From the NCBI RefSeq assembly GCF_029542785.1, contig NC_083375.1, forward strand, positions 496,001-560,000: a DNA stretch of 64,000 nucleotides, written 5' to 3'. The DNA is from Malassezia japonica. Its lineage: Eukaryota; Basidiomycota; Malasseziomycetes; Malasseziales; Malasseziaceae. The first letter of the stretch is position 1, and every line of letters begins with the position of its first letter. The notes under the pieces were generated by a model. That model did no database searches, was not told the DNA's origin, and saw nothing but the letters and a program-made list of their open reading frames with translations. The position numbers and the translations under genes are program-made. This document shows, piece by piece, positions 9,801 to 19,762 of the stretch.

Positions 9801-11443
9801 CAGTTCTGGGATTGATGACGTTCTATGCGTCGCGCAAGCTGCACGACGATGCGATGAAGCGTGTTTTGTACGCGCCGATGGCGTGGTTTGACACGACGCC
9901 GATCGGCCGCATCATCAACCGTTTCGGCAAGGACATTGATGTGCTGGACAACCAGTTGAGCAACTTGCTGCGCCAGTGCATTCTGACAATCATGTCGATG
10001 CTTGGTGCGGCGGCGATGATTATTGCGCTGACGTACTACTTTGCGATTGTCGTGGTGGTCGTCTTTTTCCTGGCGTACATCGTTTCTCTCTTTTACCGCT
10101 CGTCTGCGCGCGAGTTTAAGCGTGTGGATGCGACGCTGCGCAGTGCGATGTACTCGCACTTTGCCGAGTCGCTGTCGGGCCTGACGACCATCCGTGCTTA
10201 CCGCGAATCGGAGCGTTTCCTCAAGGAGAACTACAAGCTGGTCGACCGTCAGAACAGTGCCTACTTCCTCACGGTCGTGAACCAGCGCTGGCTCGGTCTG
10301 CGTCTCGACCTGCTTGGCTCGCTCTGCGCGTTGATTGTCGGTGTACTCACCGTGTGTCTGAAGAACACCAACCCCGGCAACACGGGTGTGTCGCTGTCGA
10401 TGATTGTCGTCATTGCGCAGATGCTTGGCTTCCTTACCCGCCAGCTTACCGAACTTGAGAACGAGATGAACTCGGTGGAGCGTCTCGTGTACTACGCGGA
10501 GAAGCTCAACCAGGAGGCGCCGCAAGAAATTGCCGAAGCGAAGCCGCCGGCCGAATGGCCCTCGCACGGCACGGTTGACCTCGAGAATGTGTGGCTCAAG
10601 TACCGTCCAAACCTGCCCAATGTCCTCAAAGGTGTCACGCTCCATGTCGGCGCCGCGCAGAAAGTCGGAATTGTCGGGCGTACCGGCGCCGGCAAGAGTT
10701 CGATCCTCTCGGTGCTGCTGCGTCTGAACGAGGTGACGCAAGGCTTGGTCAAGATTGACGGTATCGACGTCTCCCAGATCGGCCTCGAGGATCTGCGTCG
10801 TGCGATCGCCATCCTCCCCCAGGAACCGCTGCTCTTTAGCGGCACGCTGCGCTCGAACCTGGACCCCTTTAATACCTACGACGATGCGCGGCTGTGGGAT
10901 GCGATGCACCGCGCCTATCTGACTGGGCAGTCGAACGCGCCGACGACCAAGGACGCAATTGTGGATCCCAGCATCCCGACGACTGCTCGTACCGAGCTGC
11001 AAGAAGGTGCGGCGGTGGATGCCGAAGTCACCGAGGGCAAAGCGCTGACGCGTCTGTCACTCGACTCGATCATTGACGAGGAAGGTGCGAACCTGTCGGT
11101 CGGCCAGCGCTCGCTTGTGTCGTTGGCCCGTGCCCTTGTGCGCAACTCGAAGATTATTCTGCTGGACGAGGCCACTGCGTCGGTCGATCTCGAGACGGAT
11201 GCCAAGATCCAGCAGACGATCCGCACCGAGTTCAACGACCGCACGCTGCTGTGTATTGCGCACCGTCTGAGCACGATTATTGGCTACGACCGTATTGTGG
11301 TGATGGACGACGGCAAGGTTGCCGAGTTTGACACGCCGCTCGCCCTCTTTGACCGCCCCGAGAGCATTTTCCGGGGCATGTGTGAGCGCAGTGGCATTGC
11401 TCGCGAGGATGTGATCCAAGCGCGTGCCCAATACCCTAATTAG
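6815..11443 (+). CDS. ABCC-type multidrug transporter, YOR1-like (distal copy)
   Basis: Intronless exporter of 1542 aa, paralogous to the gene at 1675 throughout, with the same TMD1-NBD1-TMD2-NBD2 order. The frame is open from a GTG at 6755, but the first ATG is 6815 (MSGTSGLVNEKSP), the likely start. NBD1 has GPVGSGKSS, LSGGQ and CLDDP; NBD2 has GRTGAGKSS, LSVGQ and LLDEA. The Lys-rich NBD1 insert is conserved in character. The greatest divergence is at the N-terminus and in the inserts; transmembrane segments and NBDs are strongly conserved. Its promoter carries PDRE-like TCCGCGG motifs absent before the first copy, so the two may be regulated differently. Probably a plasma-membrane drug or organic-anion pump; the substrate is unknown. 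Confidence 0.92.
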   Translation: MSGTSGLVNEKSPPAGGDNMLNSRSVSDATVRADMSDADIEKQPMADGADKPQRAGNRKFEAKTREHWYQLWRFKNLPPSAPASMDDAKPLPLGNANIFSNWTYSWIEPLLFLGHRRPLEASDLWAMDGPRQAEQLSNRLLERWTARVEKADAHNARLEAGEINPSAFQKFKWRRAAKKEAAEEVGGQATIEERMAAKEACWRSPRLKDVKGELQTAEMKQRHAIAGKVKTSYKKADLFWAMFDIFWPNMTIAYFSKLLADTAYLGCALMMRYIIEAVTVGHLDPSQFNHSIRVGMGYVVGMFAIMVVSNLLSNRFFYESMYIGVFSRAALVSGIFKRALNMQGRDRSSGKLMNHISTDVSRIDFAAQWWLLTFTAPVELIVCLIILLTQGMGASSLVGFGLVFTVMPALMFCMKFMFVLRKKSMEWTDRRARRTQEVISGMRIVKLFSYESNFMKLISKLRKSELVYVFQLNALRSAIVATGVSLPLLAAVLAIVTYYYTHGQQLDAKVVFPAITLFQLLRSPLMFLPMGLNVIADGLNSFQRLRGVFYAEQHDVSVKADESSPYGLKLTNALFEWEDVTEDATLKPTAAQEKKQQKKQKQKQKKMWAFLRRNNKAPKEEKKRRFFSKKANKQEAKPEESKPSAPKQEEKAEPPNTFSMSPLNLEIKRGELCAIVGPVGSGKSSLMLGAIGEMRRVSGDVTWGSERIAYCSQSAWIQNATLRDNIIFGQPFDEARYWDCIKRAELVADLELLQNGDLTEIGERGVTLSGGQKQRLNIARALYYDADIVCLDDPLSAVDAHVGKALFNNAIIPLRQRGKTVLLVTHAIQYLEDCDKVVSMDDGRIDEAGTYTELMAARGNFFNLIKNFGTLKEAGEDEDAEELAADTEDAKKDQSKPDPKALSKPGGKTMEEEERNTGTVDRGVYWAFLKAGQGHWILPLAVFSAVCMQGATTLSTYWLKWWQEWDQNKTHTTGFSLGLYVMLGFAQLIFNFMVGTVLGLMTFYASRKLHDDAMKRVLYAPMAWFDTTPIGRIINRFGKDIDVLDNQLSNLLRQCILTIMSMLGAAAMIIALTYYFAIVVVVVFFLAYIVSLFYRSSAREFKRVDATLRSAMYSHFAESLSGLTTIRAYRESERFLKENYKLVDRQNSAYFLTVVNQRWLGLRLDLLGSLCALIVGVLTVCLKNTNPGNTGVSLSMIVVIAQMLGFLTRQLTELENEMNSVERLVYYAEKLNQEAPQEIAEAKPPAEWPSHGTVDLENVWLKYRPNLPNVLKGVTLHVGAAQKVGIVGRTGAGKSSILSVLLRLNEVTQGLVKIDGIDVSQIGLEDLRRAIAILPQEPLLFSGTLRSNLDPFNTYDDARLWDAMHRAYLTGQSNAPTTKDAIVDPSIPTTARTELQEGAAVDAEVTEGKALTRLSLDSIIDEEGANLSVGQRSLVSLARALVRNSKIILLDEATASVDLETDAKIQQTIRTEFNDRTLLCIAHRLSTIIGYDRIVVMDDGKVAEFDTPLALFDRPESIFRGMCERSGIAREDVIQARAQYPN
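11044..11384 (+). repeat. Direct repeat, distal copy of the ABC 3' near-identical tract
   Basis: Partner of 5961-6301, with the first mismatch at 11272. The sharp onset of near-identity within otherwise diverged paralogues suggests recent gene conversion rather than purifying selection, because synonymous positions are identical too. Confidence 0.9.
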
Positions 11444-11514
11444 CCGTGGAAGGCTTTTGCATATAGATTCTATAGCGTACAGATATTGCGTGGTTGAACA
11501 CGGTAGCGAGCTAC

Positions 11515-12574
11515 TTAGACGACGTTCTCCTTGGCTGATTGTTAGCACAGCATACGTACGGAACTTGAGCACCGGGCCGACCTGGCCGATGCACATGCCA
11601 CCGAGCTTGTGGCCGACGTCGATCGCCTGCTCGATCGACTTGCCGAGGATGAGGCCGGCAACGACACCGCCCGCGAACGCGTCGCCCGCGCCATTGGTGT
11701 CGACAATGTCCGCCGGGTTGATCTTGGGCGTGTCGTGGGTGTACGGCTTGTTCTCGCCCTGCACCGCGCGGATCGTCGCCTTGGAGCCGTTGGTGATAAG
11801 CACGGTACGGGGCGTGTTCACCTCCGACGGCGAGTTGGCGATCGCCTGCGCGATCTCACCCAGGTCGCGCGTCTCGAGGCCCGAGGCCTGCGCCCACGCC
11901 TCGGCCTCGGACTCGTTGCCGATGACCAGCTGGGCGTAGGGCAGGACCTGGTCGACCTGCGACTTGAAGAACTGGGGAATGAACGGCGCCGAGAGGTTGA
12001 ACGAGAAAGGCTTGCCGGTCTCCTTGGCGTGCTTCGCGACAATCAGCGCGCTCTCGACACCGTGGGTGAGGAAGAAGCCGCCGATGTAGAAGAACTTGGC
12101 GGCGTCGATCGCGGCCTTGGCCTCGGGCGTGTCGAGGTGCGACTTGTTGAACTTCTCAGCCGCACCGAGGTTAGTGCACAGCGAGCGGTTGTGCTCGGTG
12201 ATCACCACAGCGCACGAGCCGGTGGGCGTCGTGTCGACCACCTGGTAGAGCGACTGGAGACCCTCGCGGTCGTTCGCCGCGCGGAGCTGCTGCGCGAGGT
12301 CGTCGTTGCCGACCGCACCGAGGTAGGCCGTCGAGTGCTCCGGGAGCACGTACTGCGCGCAGCGCGCCGTGTTCTGCGCGGCGCCGCCCGCGACGTAGGC
12401 CACCTGGTAGTTCTCGACGAGGTACTGGTAGATCGACAGCTGCTCCTCCGACGCAAGCACCGCATCGTTGGGCTTCAGGCCGTACTTTTCGAGTACGGCC
12501 TGGCCATCGCGGACCTGCATGTCCAGCAGAGGGTTACCAAGCGCAACGAGCTTCAGAGCAGCGGTGTCGACCAT
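11515..12574 (-). CDS. ADO1: Adenosine kinase
   Basis: PfkB-family ribokinase fold of 344 aa that phosphorylates adenosine to AMP, recycling the adenosine released by S-adenosylhomocysteine hydrolysis. Seen: N-terminal KLVALGNPLLDM, substrate motif AGGAAQNTAR near residue 62, and the PfkB signature 2 DTNGAGDAFAGG at residues 292-303 with the catalytic Asp. One 25-nt intron (11535-11559) near the 3' end; removing it gives the ending GPVLKFPKENVV, which fits the family C-terminus. The start is the first ATG, at 12574. Convergent with the second ABC gene (71-nt gap) and divergent from RPN5, with 94 bp between start codons. Confidence 0.92.
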
Positions 12575-12668
12575 GATTGCGTCTAGGGCCAAGCCACGGT
12601 GCCCCGTCCGCTGGCACACGGATTCATCACGTGAGAGTGATCGGCGACGCGGCGCCTAACGTGTCGCC

Positions 12669-14213
12669 ATGAGCCACGAGAAGCAGGAGGCGGACTATAC
12701 GGCGGAGGTGGACACGCTCCTCCCCCAGCTCGAGGTGCAGGTGAAGAGCAGCGGCCTGCAGGCCGCGCTTGAGCTTATTGCGCCGCTCGAGAAGCGCGCG
12801 CGCGGCGGTGGCGATTTGCTGAGCACGTCGCGCCTGCTGCTCGTCAGCGTCCTGATGATCCGCACCACGCCGAGCGTCAAGGAGACGGATATGAAGCTGT
12901 TGTGCGACACGATTGTCGGCTATTCCAAGAAGCACGGGCAGCTGAAGCAGGCGATTGCGCGCATGGTGCAGCTCGCGATGCTCTTTCTCCAGAAGCCGGC
13001 GGCGGCGGACGCCAAGGTCCCGAAGTCGATCTATGCGATTGTCGACAAGGAGCTCTTTGCCGACGAGAAGAAGCCCGAGGCGATGGACACGGACGATGCC
13101 GCGGACGAGTCGGACGACAAGGCGGGCATGGAAGACGGCCGAATCACGGTGCTCATGCAGCAGGGCCGCGCCCTTGGCGATACTGGCTTGGACGACAAGC
13201 TGCGCCTGCAGCTCATCGAGACCCTGCGCGAGGTCACCGAAGGCAAGGTGTTTGTCGAGGTCGAGCGCGCGCGCGTCTCGCGCATGATGTCAGACCTGTT
13301 GTACGCCCAGGGCGACGTGAACCAGGCGGCGGATGTCCTGCAGGACCTCGCCGTGGAGACCTTTGGCTCGCTCGAGCGCCGCGAAAAGGTCGAGTTCATT
13401 CTCGAGCAGATGCGCCTGAACATGGAGCGCGGCGACTTTCACCGCGTCAACCTCTTTTCGCGCAAGATTCATACCAAGTTCTTTGAGGACGAAGCGCAGC
13501 AGGACCTCAAGTTGCTGTACTATGACCTGATGATCCGTGCGGGGATGCACGACCGCAAGCACCTCGACGTGTGCAAGTACTACCGCGAAGTCCTCAACAC
13601 GCCCTCGGTGCGCGCGGACACCCAAAAGAGCGAAGAGACGCTCCGCAACGTGATCCTCTTCCTCGTTCTCGCGCCGTACGACAACGAGCAGAGCGACCTG
13701 ATGAGCCGCGTCGAGACGATGGAGCGCCTCGACACTGTGCCGGAGCACCGCAGCCTGCTCAAGTGCTTCACTACGCCAGAACTCATGCGGTGGCCGGGCA
13801 TCGAGGCGCTCTACGGCGATATGCTCAAGGCGACGCCCATCTTTGCGGGCTCCAGCGAGGCGGACGCACGCTGGAAGGAGCTCCACGCGCGCGTCGTCGA
13901 GCACAACATCCAGGTCGTGTCCAAGTACTACACCAAGATCCGCCTCGAGCGCCTCGCACAGCTCCTCGACCTCACCCCGGCCGAGGCAGAAGAGGCACTC
14001 GCGGACCTCGTGGTGAAAAAGACCATCCACGCGCGCATCGACCGCCCGTCGAAGCTCGTCGACTTTGAGGCGCGCCTTTCCGACGCGGAAGTGCTCAACC
14101 ACTGGAGCAGCGATATGGGCAAGCTCCTGCGCACCGTCGAAAAGGTCTCGCACCTCGTCGAGAAGGAGTGGGCGATCCAGCGCGCGGGGCTCGTAGTGAA
14201 AGCGAATGAGTAG
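12669..14213 (+). CDS. RPN5: 26S proteasome regulatory (lid) subunit RPN5
   Basis: Intronless, 514 aa, close to the size of human PSMD12 and yeast Rpn5. It is a scaffolding subunit of the 19S lid. N-terminal helical repeats start with TAEVDTLLPQLE, followed by an acidic loop around residues 137-155 (rich in D and E). The C-terminal PCI (winged-helix) domain lies roughly at 330-470, with KYYTKIRLERLAQLLDLTPAEAEEAL and a terminal helix ending in WAIQRAGLVVKANE. The start ATG at 12669 lies 94 bp from the divergent adenosine kinase start. The gap to SEC5 is only 27 nt. Identification rests on overall resemblance to the Rpn5 family. Confidence 0.9.
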   Translation: MSHEKQEADYTAEVDTLLPQLEVQVKSSGLQAALELIAPLEKRARGGGDLLSTSRLLLVSVLMIRTTPSVKETDMKLLCDTIVGYSKKHGQLKQAIARMVQLAMLFLQKPAAADAKVPKSIYAIVDKELFADEKKPEAMDTDDAADESDDKAGMEDGRITVLMQQGRALGDTGLDDKLRLQLIETLREVTEGKVFVEVERARVSRMMSDLLYAQGDVNQAADVLQDLAVETFGSLERREKVEFILEQMRLNMERGDFHRVNLFSRKIHTKFFEDEAQQDLKLLYYDLMIRAGMHDRKHLDVCKYYREVLNTPSVRADTQKSEETLRNVILFLVLAPYDNEQSDLMSRVETMERLDTVPEHRSLLKCFTTPELMRWPGIEALYGDMLKATPIFAGSSEADARWKELHARVVEHNIQVVSKYYTKIRLERLAQLLDLTPAEAEEALADLVVKKTIHARIDRPSKLVDFEARLSDAEVLNHWSSDMGKLLRTVEKVSHLVEKEWAIQRAGLVVKANE

Positions 14214-14240
14214 CCACGTGGTATTGACGTTCGGGCCACG

Positions 14241-16906
14241 ATGTCCCTCCGCGTGAGTGAGGAGGAACTGCTCAAGGCGTACCAGCTGAGTACGCTACAC
14301 CCCCAGCAGTGGGAGCAGACCGCGTCGGGTGCGGCGTACGGCGGGGTCGATGTGCCGGGCACCGAAGAGTGGTCCGACCCGCTCGGCCTGCGTGCGGCGC
14401 TCCCGGCGTCGCGCGTGACCGACGCGCAGCAGCGCCAGCAGGTGTGGATCGGCAGCAAGTCGTTCGATGCCAAGACGTTTCTGAACACAATGCACCCGAA
14501 TGCGTCGTTTGCCGACCTCTCGCGGGGTGCACAGGCGCTCAAGGGGAGCATCGGGCAGCGCTCGGAAGCGCTCAAGGTGTTGGTCGACGAAAACTTTGAC
14601 CGCTTTGTGAGCGTCAAGGCGACGACCGACGGCGTGTACCGCGAGATGGCCAACGCGACCGGCGGGCCGCTCGCGCCGGGCGCCGACCACGGCGTGGGGC
14701 CGCTGCACGCGTCGCTCCAGGGCGCAGGCGCCAAGGCCGACCAGGTCTTTCGCCCAGTGCTCGAGAACTACGTCAAGGCGATGAAGCTGCGCAACACGCT
14801 CGGCGTGTTCCAGCGCTCGCACTTCTTCTTCAATCTCCCGGGCTCGCTCAACGAGAGCGTGCGTGCAGGGCACTACGAGGCCGCGCTGCGCGACTACAAA
14901 AAGGGCAAATACCTGCTCGAAAGCCGCCCGGGGCAGCTGCTCCCGGTGCAGGACGCGGCGTCGGGGAGCACGCCGAGCGACGCACAGCTCGCGCAGCAGC
15001 GCCGCATCTTTGCCAAGGTGTGGGATGCAGTGGAAGATACCATGTACGATATGCAGACGCGCCTCCTCGCGCACCTCCGTGAGCCGCAGCACAGCGTCGA
15101 GGAGCAGGAGAAATGCATCGAGGTGCTGCTCGAGCTCGATCCGGCGACCGACCCGGTCGCCGTGTTCCTCGAGTCGCAGCACCAGCACATTCAGAGCCTG
15201 CTGCGCTCCGCATTCGAGCGCGAGCAGGGCGCGATCCAGGCGGCACGCTTCACCGCCCAGGGCGTGCGCCACACGACTATGGACCAGGCCAAGGACCTGA
15301 GCCGCTGCCTGATGCTGGTGCGCACCGTGTACGGCACGAAGCCGTCCTTCTCCCAGGCGCTCAATGCGCCGGTCTGGGAGGCGATCGACGAAATGGTCGC
15401 CAAGCTCTGCCGCACGGTCCTGCAGACCGTGCCGACCTTTTGGCGCGTGGCGCGCGACCACGCCGACGGGCGCTTTGGCAAGGAGAAAGGCGCGTCGTTC
15501 TCCGACTCGTCGATCCACAAGCAGTCCAAGACGTGGGCGGCAGAAAGCATGCAGCAGTTCTCTGCGCGCCTCTATACCTTTTTCGAGCTCGAGCCGTTTG
15601 CGGCACGCGCCAAGCAGCCGCTGTTTACCGCGCTGCCGGCGTGGGTCCCGGATCCGAGCTGCTCGCTGAGCACGACGCACTACATGAGCAGCATCCTCGG
15701 CACGCTCACCGAGGCGCTTGCCGAGTTCAAGACGCTCGCGATTCCGGGCGTCGCACAGCAGCTCGAGGCGCTCGTGCTCGACCTGCGCTTCCAGTTCACC
15801 GAGGTACTGTGCTTTTTGTGGCTGCGCGACGCGCAGCTCTGCTACCACATGGAAAACTGGATGCCGAATACGCAGCAGCCGGCGATCACTTCGTACCTCT
15901 TTTCGCTCAGCGTATTCAATCGCTGGAACGCGCGCGAGGGGTTCTACATTGCCGACGGCCGCTCCAAGCTGCAACACCCGGGCACCGCCAAGGAGAACGA
16001 GGCGCATGCCGCGTTCAGCGATCGCCTGAAAAAGACGTTTGTCCACGCGCTGTACGCATTCCTCGACGGGATCGTTACCGCGGCCCAGGCGCCGAGCGAG
16101 GGCGCGGCGCTCGAGCCGCGCGCGGCCGACGCGCCGCTCGCCATGGCACTCGATCGCGTACGTATTCGATCTGACACAGGACACGCGCATTCTCCTCAGC
16201 GTCTCGAACCTGTCCCACCTGCGCTCGCACATCATCGGCGCGTGGGTCACGCAGTTCGAAGAGGCCTATCACGTCTCGCTCGCAGAAGAACAGCAGGTAC
16301 GTCTCCCGACTCACCCAGCAACTGGTCAATGTCTGCGCACAGCTCGACCGCGACCTTCTGCACGACTTTGTGCGCCGCAAAGGCGAGTCCATCAGCGCCG
16401 TGATCCACAAAGGTATCCTCGAGGACGGCGTCGACTGGGCGAACCAGCCAAAGCCGACGTCGGTCAACGCGTTTATCTACCAGGCGCTCTTGCTCCTGGT
16501 CGAGGTCCACGCGCAAATCCGCGCGACCGTTCCGCCGCTCGTCTCGCGTGTCATCTCTGCGCTGGTCGAGATCATGGCCGATGCGACGCTCAATGCGTAC
16601 AGCCGCGTGCCCGCGTTTAACAAGGGCGGCATGCTCCAGGCGACCCTCGAGATCGAGTTTGTGCACCAGACCATGTCCTTCCACGTGTCGCCTACGGCGG
16701 AGAAGTCGCTGAAGCGCGTCTACGAGACCATCAGCCAGCGCTACTCGAGCACGCTCGGCGGTCGCGAGGAGCAAAGCGAGCTTTTGCAAAAGGAGCTCGA
16801 GGGCGTAAAGCACACGCTCATTGCGAGCCGCAAAGCGACTGCGCTCGAGTTCCTGTGCTTCCGCCGGCCCAAGTCGGACGAGAAGAGCAAGTCGAAGAAA
16901 AAGTAG
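14241..16906 (+). CDS. SEC5: Exocyst complex subunit Sec5
   Basis: Spliced protein of 873 aa. It is part of the octameric exocyst that tethers secretory vesicles at the plasma membrane. The N-terminus has EEELLKAYQLSTLHPQQW and EWSDPLGLR, typical of fungal Sec5. The middle is a long helical-rod region with QLLPVQDAASG and later a SLSVFNRWNAREGFY stretch. Two 22-nt introns (16158-16179 and 16297-16318) were found because the frame shifts around a GTACGT..CAG pair; joining the exons restores DRDTRILLSVSNLSHLRSH and EEQQQLVNVCAQLD. A Lys-rich tail ends the protein. Its TAG (16904-16906) directly abuts the stop codon of SHY1 on the other strand with no spacer, so each mRNA's 3' end must lie inside the other gene. 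Confidence 0.87.
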
Positions 16907-18028
16907 CTACGGTGCGCGGCCCTTGACGGCCATGTAGATAAACATCACCGAGGTGACGGCCGATAGCGAGAACCACGTCACGGCGTACTCCATGTGCTGG
17001 TTCCGCAGCTCGATGCGGGCCGGGCGGCCGACCGGCGTGCCTTTGCGCATGAGCGCGCCCGCCTCGTTGTACGTTCCGTCAAAGACCTGCTCGAGGTAAA
17101 GCGGGATGACCGGCTCCGCCTTTTGCTGGAACGCCTCGTGAGGCGAGAGCGCTTTTTCCGTGCGGAACGGCAGCCAGTTGGATGGCGACAGTGAGCGGTT
17201 CGCTTTCTGCTCGGCGCTGCCCGCCTGCTCGATGCCCGCCTGCTCGTTGAGCCATGCGGCCATCTGCGCGGGGTTGATCTGCATCCACAGGTTGTTCTGC
17301 GGCTCGTTCGGCAGCGCAAAGCGCGACGGGGGGTATATGCGCGGCAGGAGCGTCACGATCGTCGTGTCGCCGCTGTAGGGCAGGGGGTCTTTGAGGCGCT
17401 TGTCCATGCCGGTGCCTTCGACAAACTCATTCGCGACAAAGCCGACATTGACGAGAATGTCGGCGCCGCCGCCCTCGCGCTTGAACGGCATCACGAGCTG
17501 GTATCCACGCTGGCCTTCGCGCGTGCGCGGCCCAAGGAAGAGCACGCGCGACGTGTCGAAGCGGCCGCGGATCTGTACGAGGCGGAACGCAAAGTCTTCG
17601 AGCACTTCCAGATTCACGTTGCGCGGCAGGCGCAACGGCTCGGTGCGCAGCTTCTCGTCCAGCTCGTCTATCAGATTGAGCTTCCACTGCAGGCGCCGCA
17701 GCTGCCAATTCCCGAGCCAGAACGTAAAGATGGGCACGATCATCAAGACGTACATCACTGGAGACGTGTACCATGGCTTCCGCCGCGGGCGCTGCGGCCG
17801 GTTGTACACGAGCGGCTCCTGGCCGTCGTCCTCGGACTCGGTCACGGTGACTGGAAGGTTGGGCTTGTCGCTCTGCGTGGCAAGCGTGCGCGGCAAACCA
17901 AGCGGCGTACGCCATGCCGTGCGCAGCACTGCACCCAATTGCGGCCGCACGACACTCCGCGTCGCCATCGGAGCGCTGCCGAGCACGCCGTGCCACGCCG
18001 CACGGGCCCCCAGCGTTCTTCTGAGCAT
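16907..18028 (-). CDS. SHY1: SURF1/Shy1 cytochrome c oxidase assembly factor
   Basis: 373 aa, intronless. A mitochondrial inner-membrane chaperone for Cox1 and haem a centre maturation. Seen: an Arg/Ala-rich presequence ([14 protein letters not shown]), a first membrane segment ([18 protein letters not shown]) immediately followed by the SURF1 hallmark [19 protein letters not shown], an intermembrane-space core with [14 protein letters not shown], and a second membrane segment near the C-terminus ([19 protein letters not shown]). The frame is open upstream from a GTG, but the first ATG is at 18028. Divergent from the complex I 51-kDa gene with a 158-bp shared promoter, which could co-regulate two respiratory genes. 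Convergent stop is flush with SEC5. Confidence 0.9.
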   Translation of the reverse strand: MLRRTLGARAAWHGVLGSAPMATRSVVRPQLGAVLRTAWRTPLGLPRTLATQSDKPNLPVTVTESEDDGQEPLVYNRPQRPRRKPWYTSPVMYVLMIVPIFTFWLGNWQLRRLQWKLNLIDELDEKLRTEPLRLPRNVNLEVLEDFAFRLVQIRGRFDTSRVLFLGPRTREGQRGYQLVMPFKREGGGADILVNVGFVANEFVEGTGMDKRLKDPLPYSGDTTIVTLLPRIYPPSRFALPNEPQNNLWMQINPAQMAAWLNEQAGIEQAGSAEQKANRSLSPSNWLPFRTEKALSPHEAFQQKAEPVIPLYLEQVFDGTYNEAGALMRKGTPVGRPARIELRNQHMEYAVTWFSLSAVTSVMFIYMAVKGRAP

Positions 18029-18186
18029 CGTCTGAGCCACGCGGCTTCGGGCGCACGCGGGTGGGAAATGTGTATTTTCACATTTGTATTCTCTCGTCTG
18101 GGATTGGCTGGATTAATGCGGCACATGGGGCCAGTGGTTTGTTTGCGAATTCGCAGAGGCACTTCCCGAGCCACAACGTCCTGACG
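18029..18186. promoter_or_regulatory. Bidirectional promoter between SHY1 and the complex I 51-kDa gene
   Basis: A 158-bp region between divergent ATGs of two mitochondrial respiratory genes. An ATTGGC at 18103-18108 is a CCAAT box on the minus strand. In fungi the Hap2/3/5 complex binds CCAAT and activates respiratory genes. A/T-rich sequence with TATTTTCACATTTG lies at 18072-18086. The motif is seen; control by a CCAAT-binding complex is inferred. Confidence 0.5.
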
Positions 18187-19716
18187 ATGCAAAGGGTCGT
18201 TGCTACTCGTGCTGCTGGCATTGCCACTGCGGCGTGCCGTTCTGGCACCCGTACGAGCGCTCGCCGTGGCCTTGCTACTCTGACTGATATGCCGAACCGC
18301 ACGCACGGCGGTCTGCAGGACAAGGACCGTATTTTCCAGAACCTGTACGGTCAGCATGACTTCCGCCTGAAAGGCGCGCTTGCGCGTGGCGACTGGCACC
18401 GGACGCGCGACATCATTGAACGCGGCCACGACTTTATCATCAACCAGATGAAGGAGTCGGGTATCCGCGGCCGCGGTGGTGCCGGCTTCCCCTCGGGTCT
18501 CAAGTGGAGCTTCATGCTGAAGCCCGGCTGGGAGAAGGACCCCCGCCCGCGCTACCTCGTGATCAACGCCGACGAGGGTGAGCCGGGTACCTGCAAGGAC
18601 CGTGAGATCATGCGCCACGACCCCCACAAGCTCATTGAGGGCTGCCTGGTCGCCGGTCGTGCGATGGGTGCGAACGCTGCCTACATCTATATCCGTGGCG
18701 AGTTCGTCGAGGAGGCGAACAACCTCCAGGAGGCCGTGTACGAGGCGTACAAGGCCGGCCTCATTGGCAAGAACGCGTGCAACTCGGGCTACGATTACGA
18801 CGTGTACGTCCACCGTGGTGCCGGCGCCTACATCTGTGGCGAGGAGACTGCGCTGATTGAGTCGCTTGAGGGCAAGCAGGGCAAGCCGCGGTTGAAGCCG
18901 CCGTTCCCTGCGGATATCGGTGTCTTTGGCTGCCCCACGACCGTTGCCAACGTCGAGACGGTCGCCGTGGCTCCGACGATTATCCGCCGTGGCCCCAAGT
19001 GGTTCGCTGGCTTTGGCCGCGACAAGAACCACGGAACGAAGCTCTACGCGATTTCGGGCCACGTCAACAAGCCCTGTGTCGTGGAGGAGGAGATGAGCAT
19101 TCCCCTCCGCGAGCTCATCGACAAGCACTGCGGCGGCGTCCGTGGCGGCTGGGACAACCTCCTGTCCGTGATCCCGGGTGGTTCGTCGACCCCTATGATG
19201 CCCAAGGACGTCTGCGGTGAGGCCCTGATGGACTTTGACTCGCTGCGCGACTGCCAGTCGGCGCTCGGTACCGGTGCGGTGATTGTCATGGACCAATCCA
19301 CCGACCTGATCCACGCCATCTCGCGCCTGACCAAGTTCTACCAGCACGAGAGCTGTGGCCAGTGCACGCCGTGCCGCGAGGGTACGACGTGGCTGAGCAA
19401 CATGATGTCCCGCTTCGAAAAGGGCCGCGGTGCGCTCCGTGAGATCGACATGATCTGGGAGCTCACCAAGCAGATGGAGGGCCACACCATCTGCGGTCTC
19501 GCGGACGCGACCGCGTGGCCGATCCAGGGTCTTCTGCGCCACTTCCGTCCTCGTGTCGAGGAGCGCATGCGCGAGTACGAGGCCGAGCACGGCCCCGTGC
19601 TCTTCGGCGGCCGCCTCGCGAGCGAGCGCCCCGAGGACCTCGCCATGCCGCAGAACCTGTCCTTCCCCAACCAGGAGTCGAAGGACAACTTTGCCCCGGG
19701 CGTGCCGGGTGCGTAG
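18187..19716 (+). CDS. NADH:ubiquinone oxidoreductase 51-kDa subunit (NDUFV1/NUBM)
   Basis: 509 aa, intronless. The complex I flavoprotein that oxidises NADH in the matrix. Seen: a basic presequence ([20 protein letters not shown]), the NADH-binding [10 protein letters not shown] near residue 93, the FMN-binding [13 protein letters not shown], and 4Fe-4S cluster N3 ligands Cys390, Cys393 and Cys396 ([11 protein letters not shown]) with a fourth at Cys436 (HTICGLAD). The frame extends 42 codons upstream to a GTG, but that part is not targeting-like and ATG 18187 is the natural start. Presence of this subunit implies a functional complex I. Convergent with PKR1 (46-nt gap). Confidence 0.95.
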   Translation: MQRVVATRAAGIATAACRSGTRTSARRGLATLTDMPNRTHGGLQDKDRIFQNLYGQHDFRLKGALARGDWHRTRDIIERGHDFIINQMKESGIRGRGGAGFPSGLKWSFMLKPGWEKDPRPRYLVINADEGEPGTCKDREIMRHDPHKLIEGCLVAGRAMGANAAYIYIRGEFVEEANNLQEAVYEAYKAGLIGKNACNSGYDYDVYVHRGAGAYICGEETALIESLEGKQGKPRLKPPFPADIGVFGCPTTVANVETVAVAPTIIRRGPKWFAGFGRDKNHGTKLYAISGHVNKPCVVEEEMSIPLRELIDKHCGGVRGGWDNLLSVIPGGSSTPMMPKDVCGEALMDFDSLRDCQSALGTGAVIVMDQSTDLIHAISRLTKFYQHESCGQCTPCREGTTWLSNMMSRFEKGRGALREIDMIWELTKQMEGHTICGLADATAWPIQGLLRHFRPRVEERMREYEAEHGPVLFGGRLASERPEDLAMPQNLSFPNQESKDNFAPGVPGA

Positions 19717-19762
19717 ACGTAGTGTAGTGAATGCATTGCGTATGGACAGCTATCGGAGGACC

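Noticed and set aside
11609..12586. Plus-strand frame (325 aa) over adenosine kinase
   Set aside because: Repetitive Arg/Leu/Val translation exactly antisense to a well-supported PfkB gene.
14295..16250. Minus-strand frame (651 aa) over SEC5
   Set aside because: Low-complexity Arg/His/Glu-rich shadow of SEC5 with no recognisable domain; SEC5 motifs and introns are clear on the other strand.
17842..19590. Minus-strand frame (582 aa) over the complex I gene
   Set aside because: Antisense shadow; the plus strand encodes a full 51-kDa subunit with its 4Fe-4S ligands.
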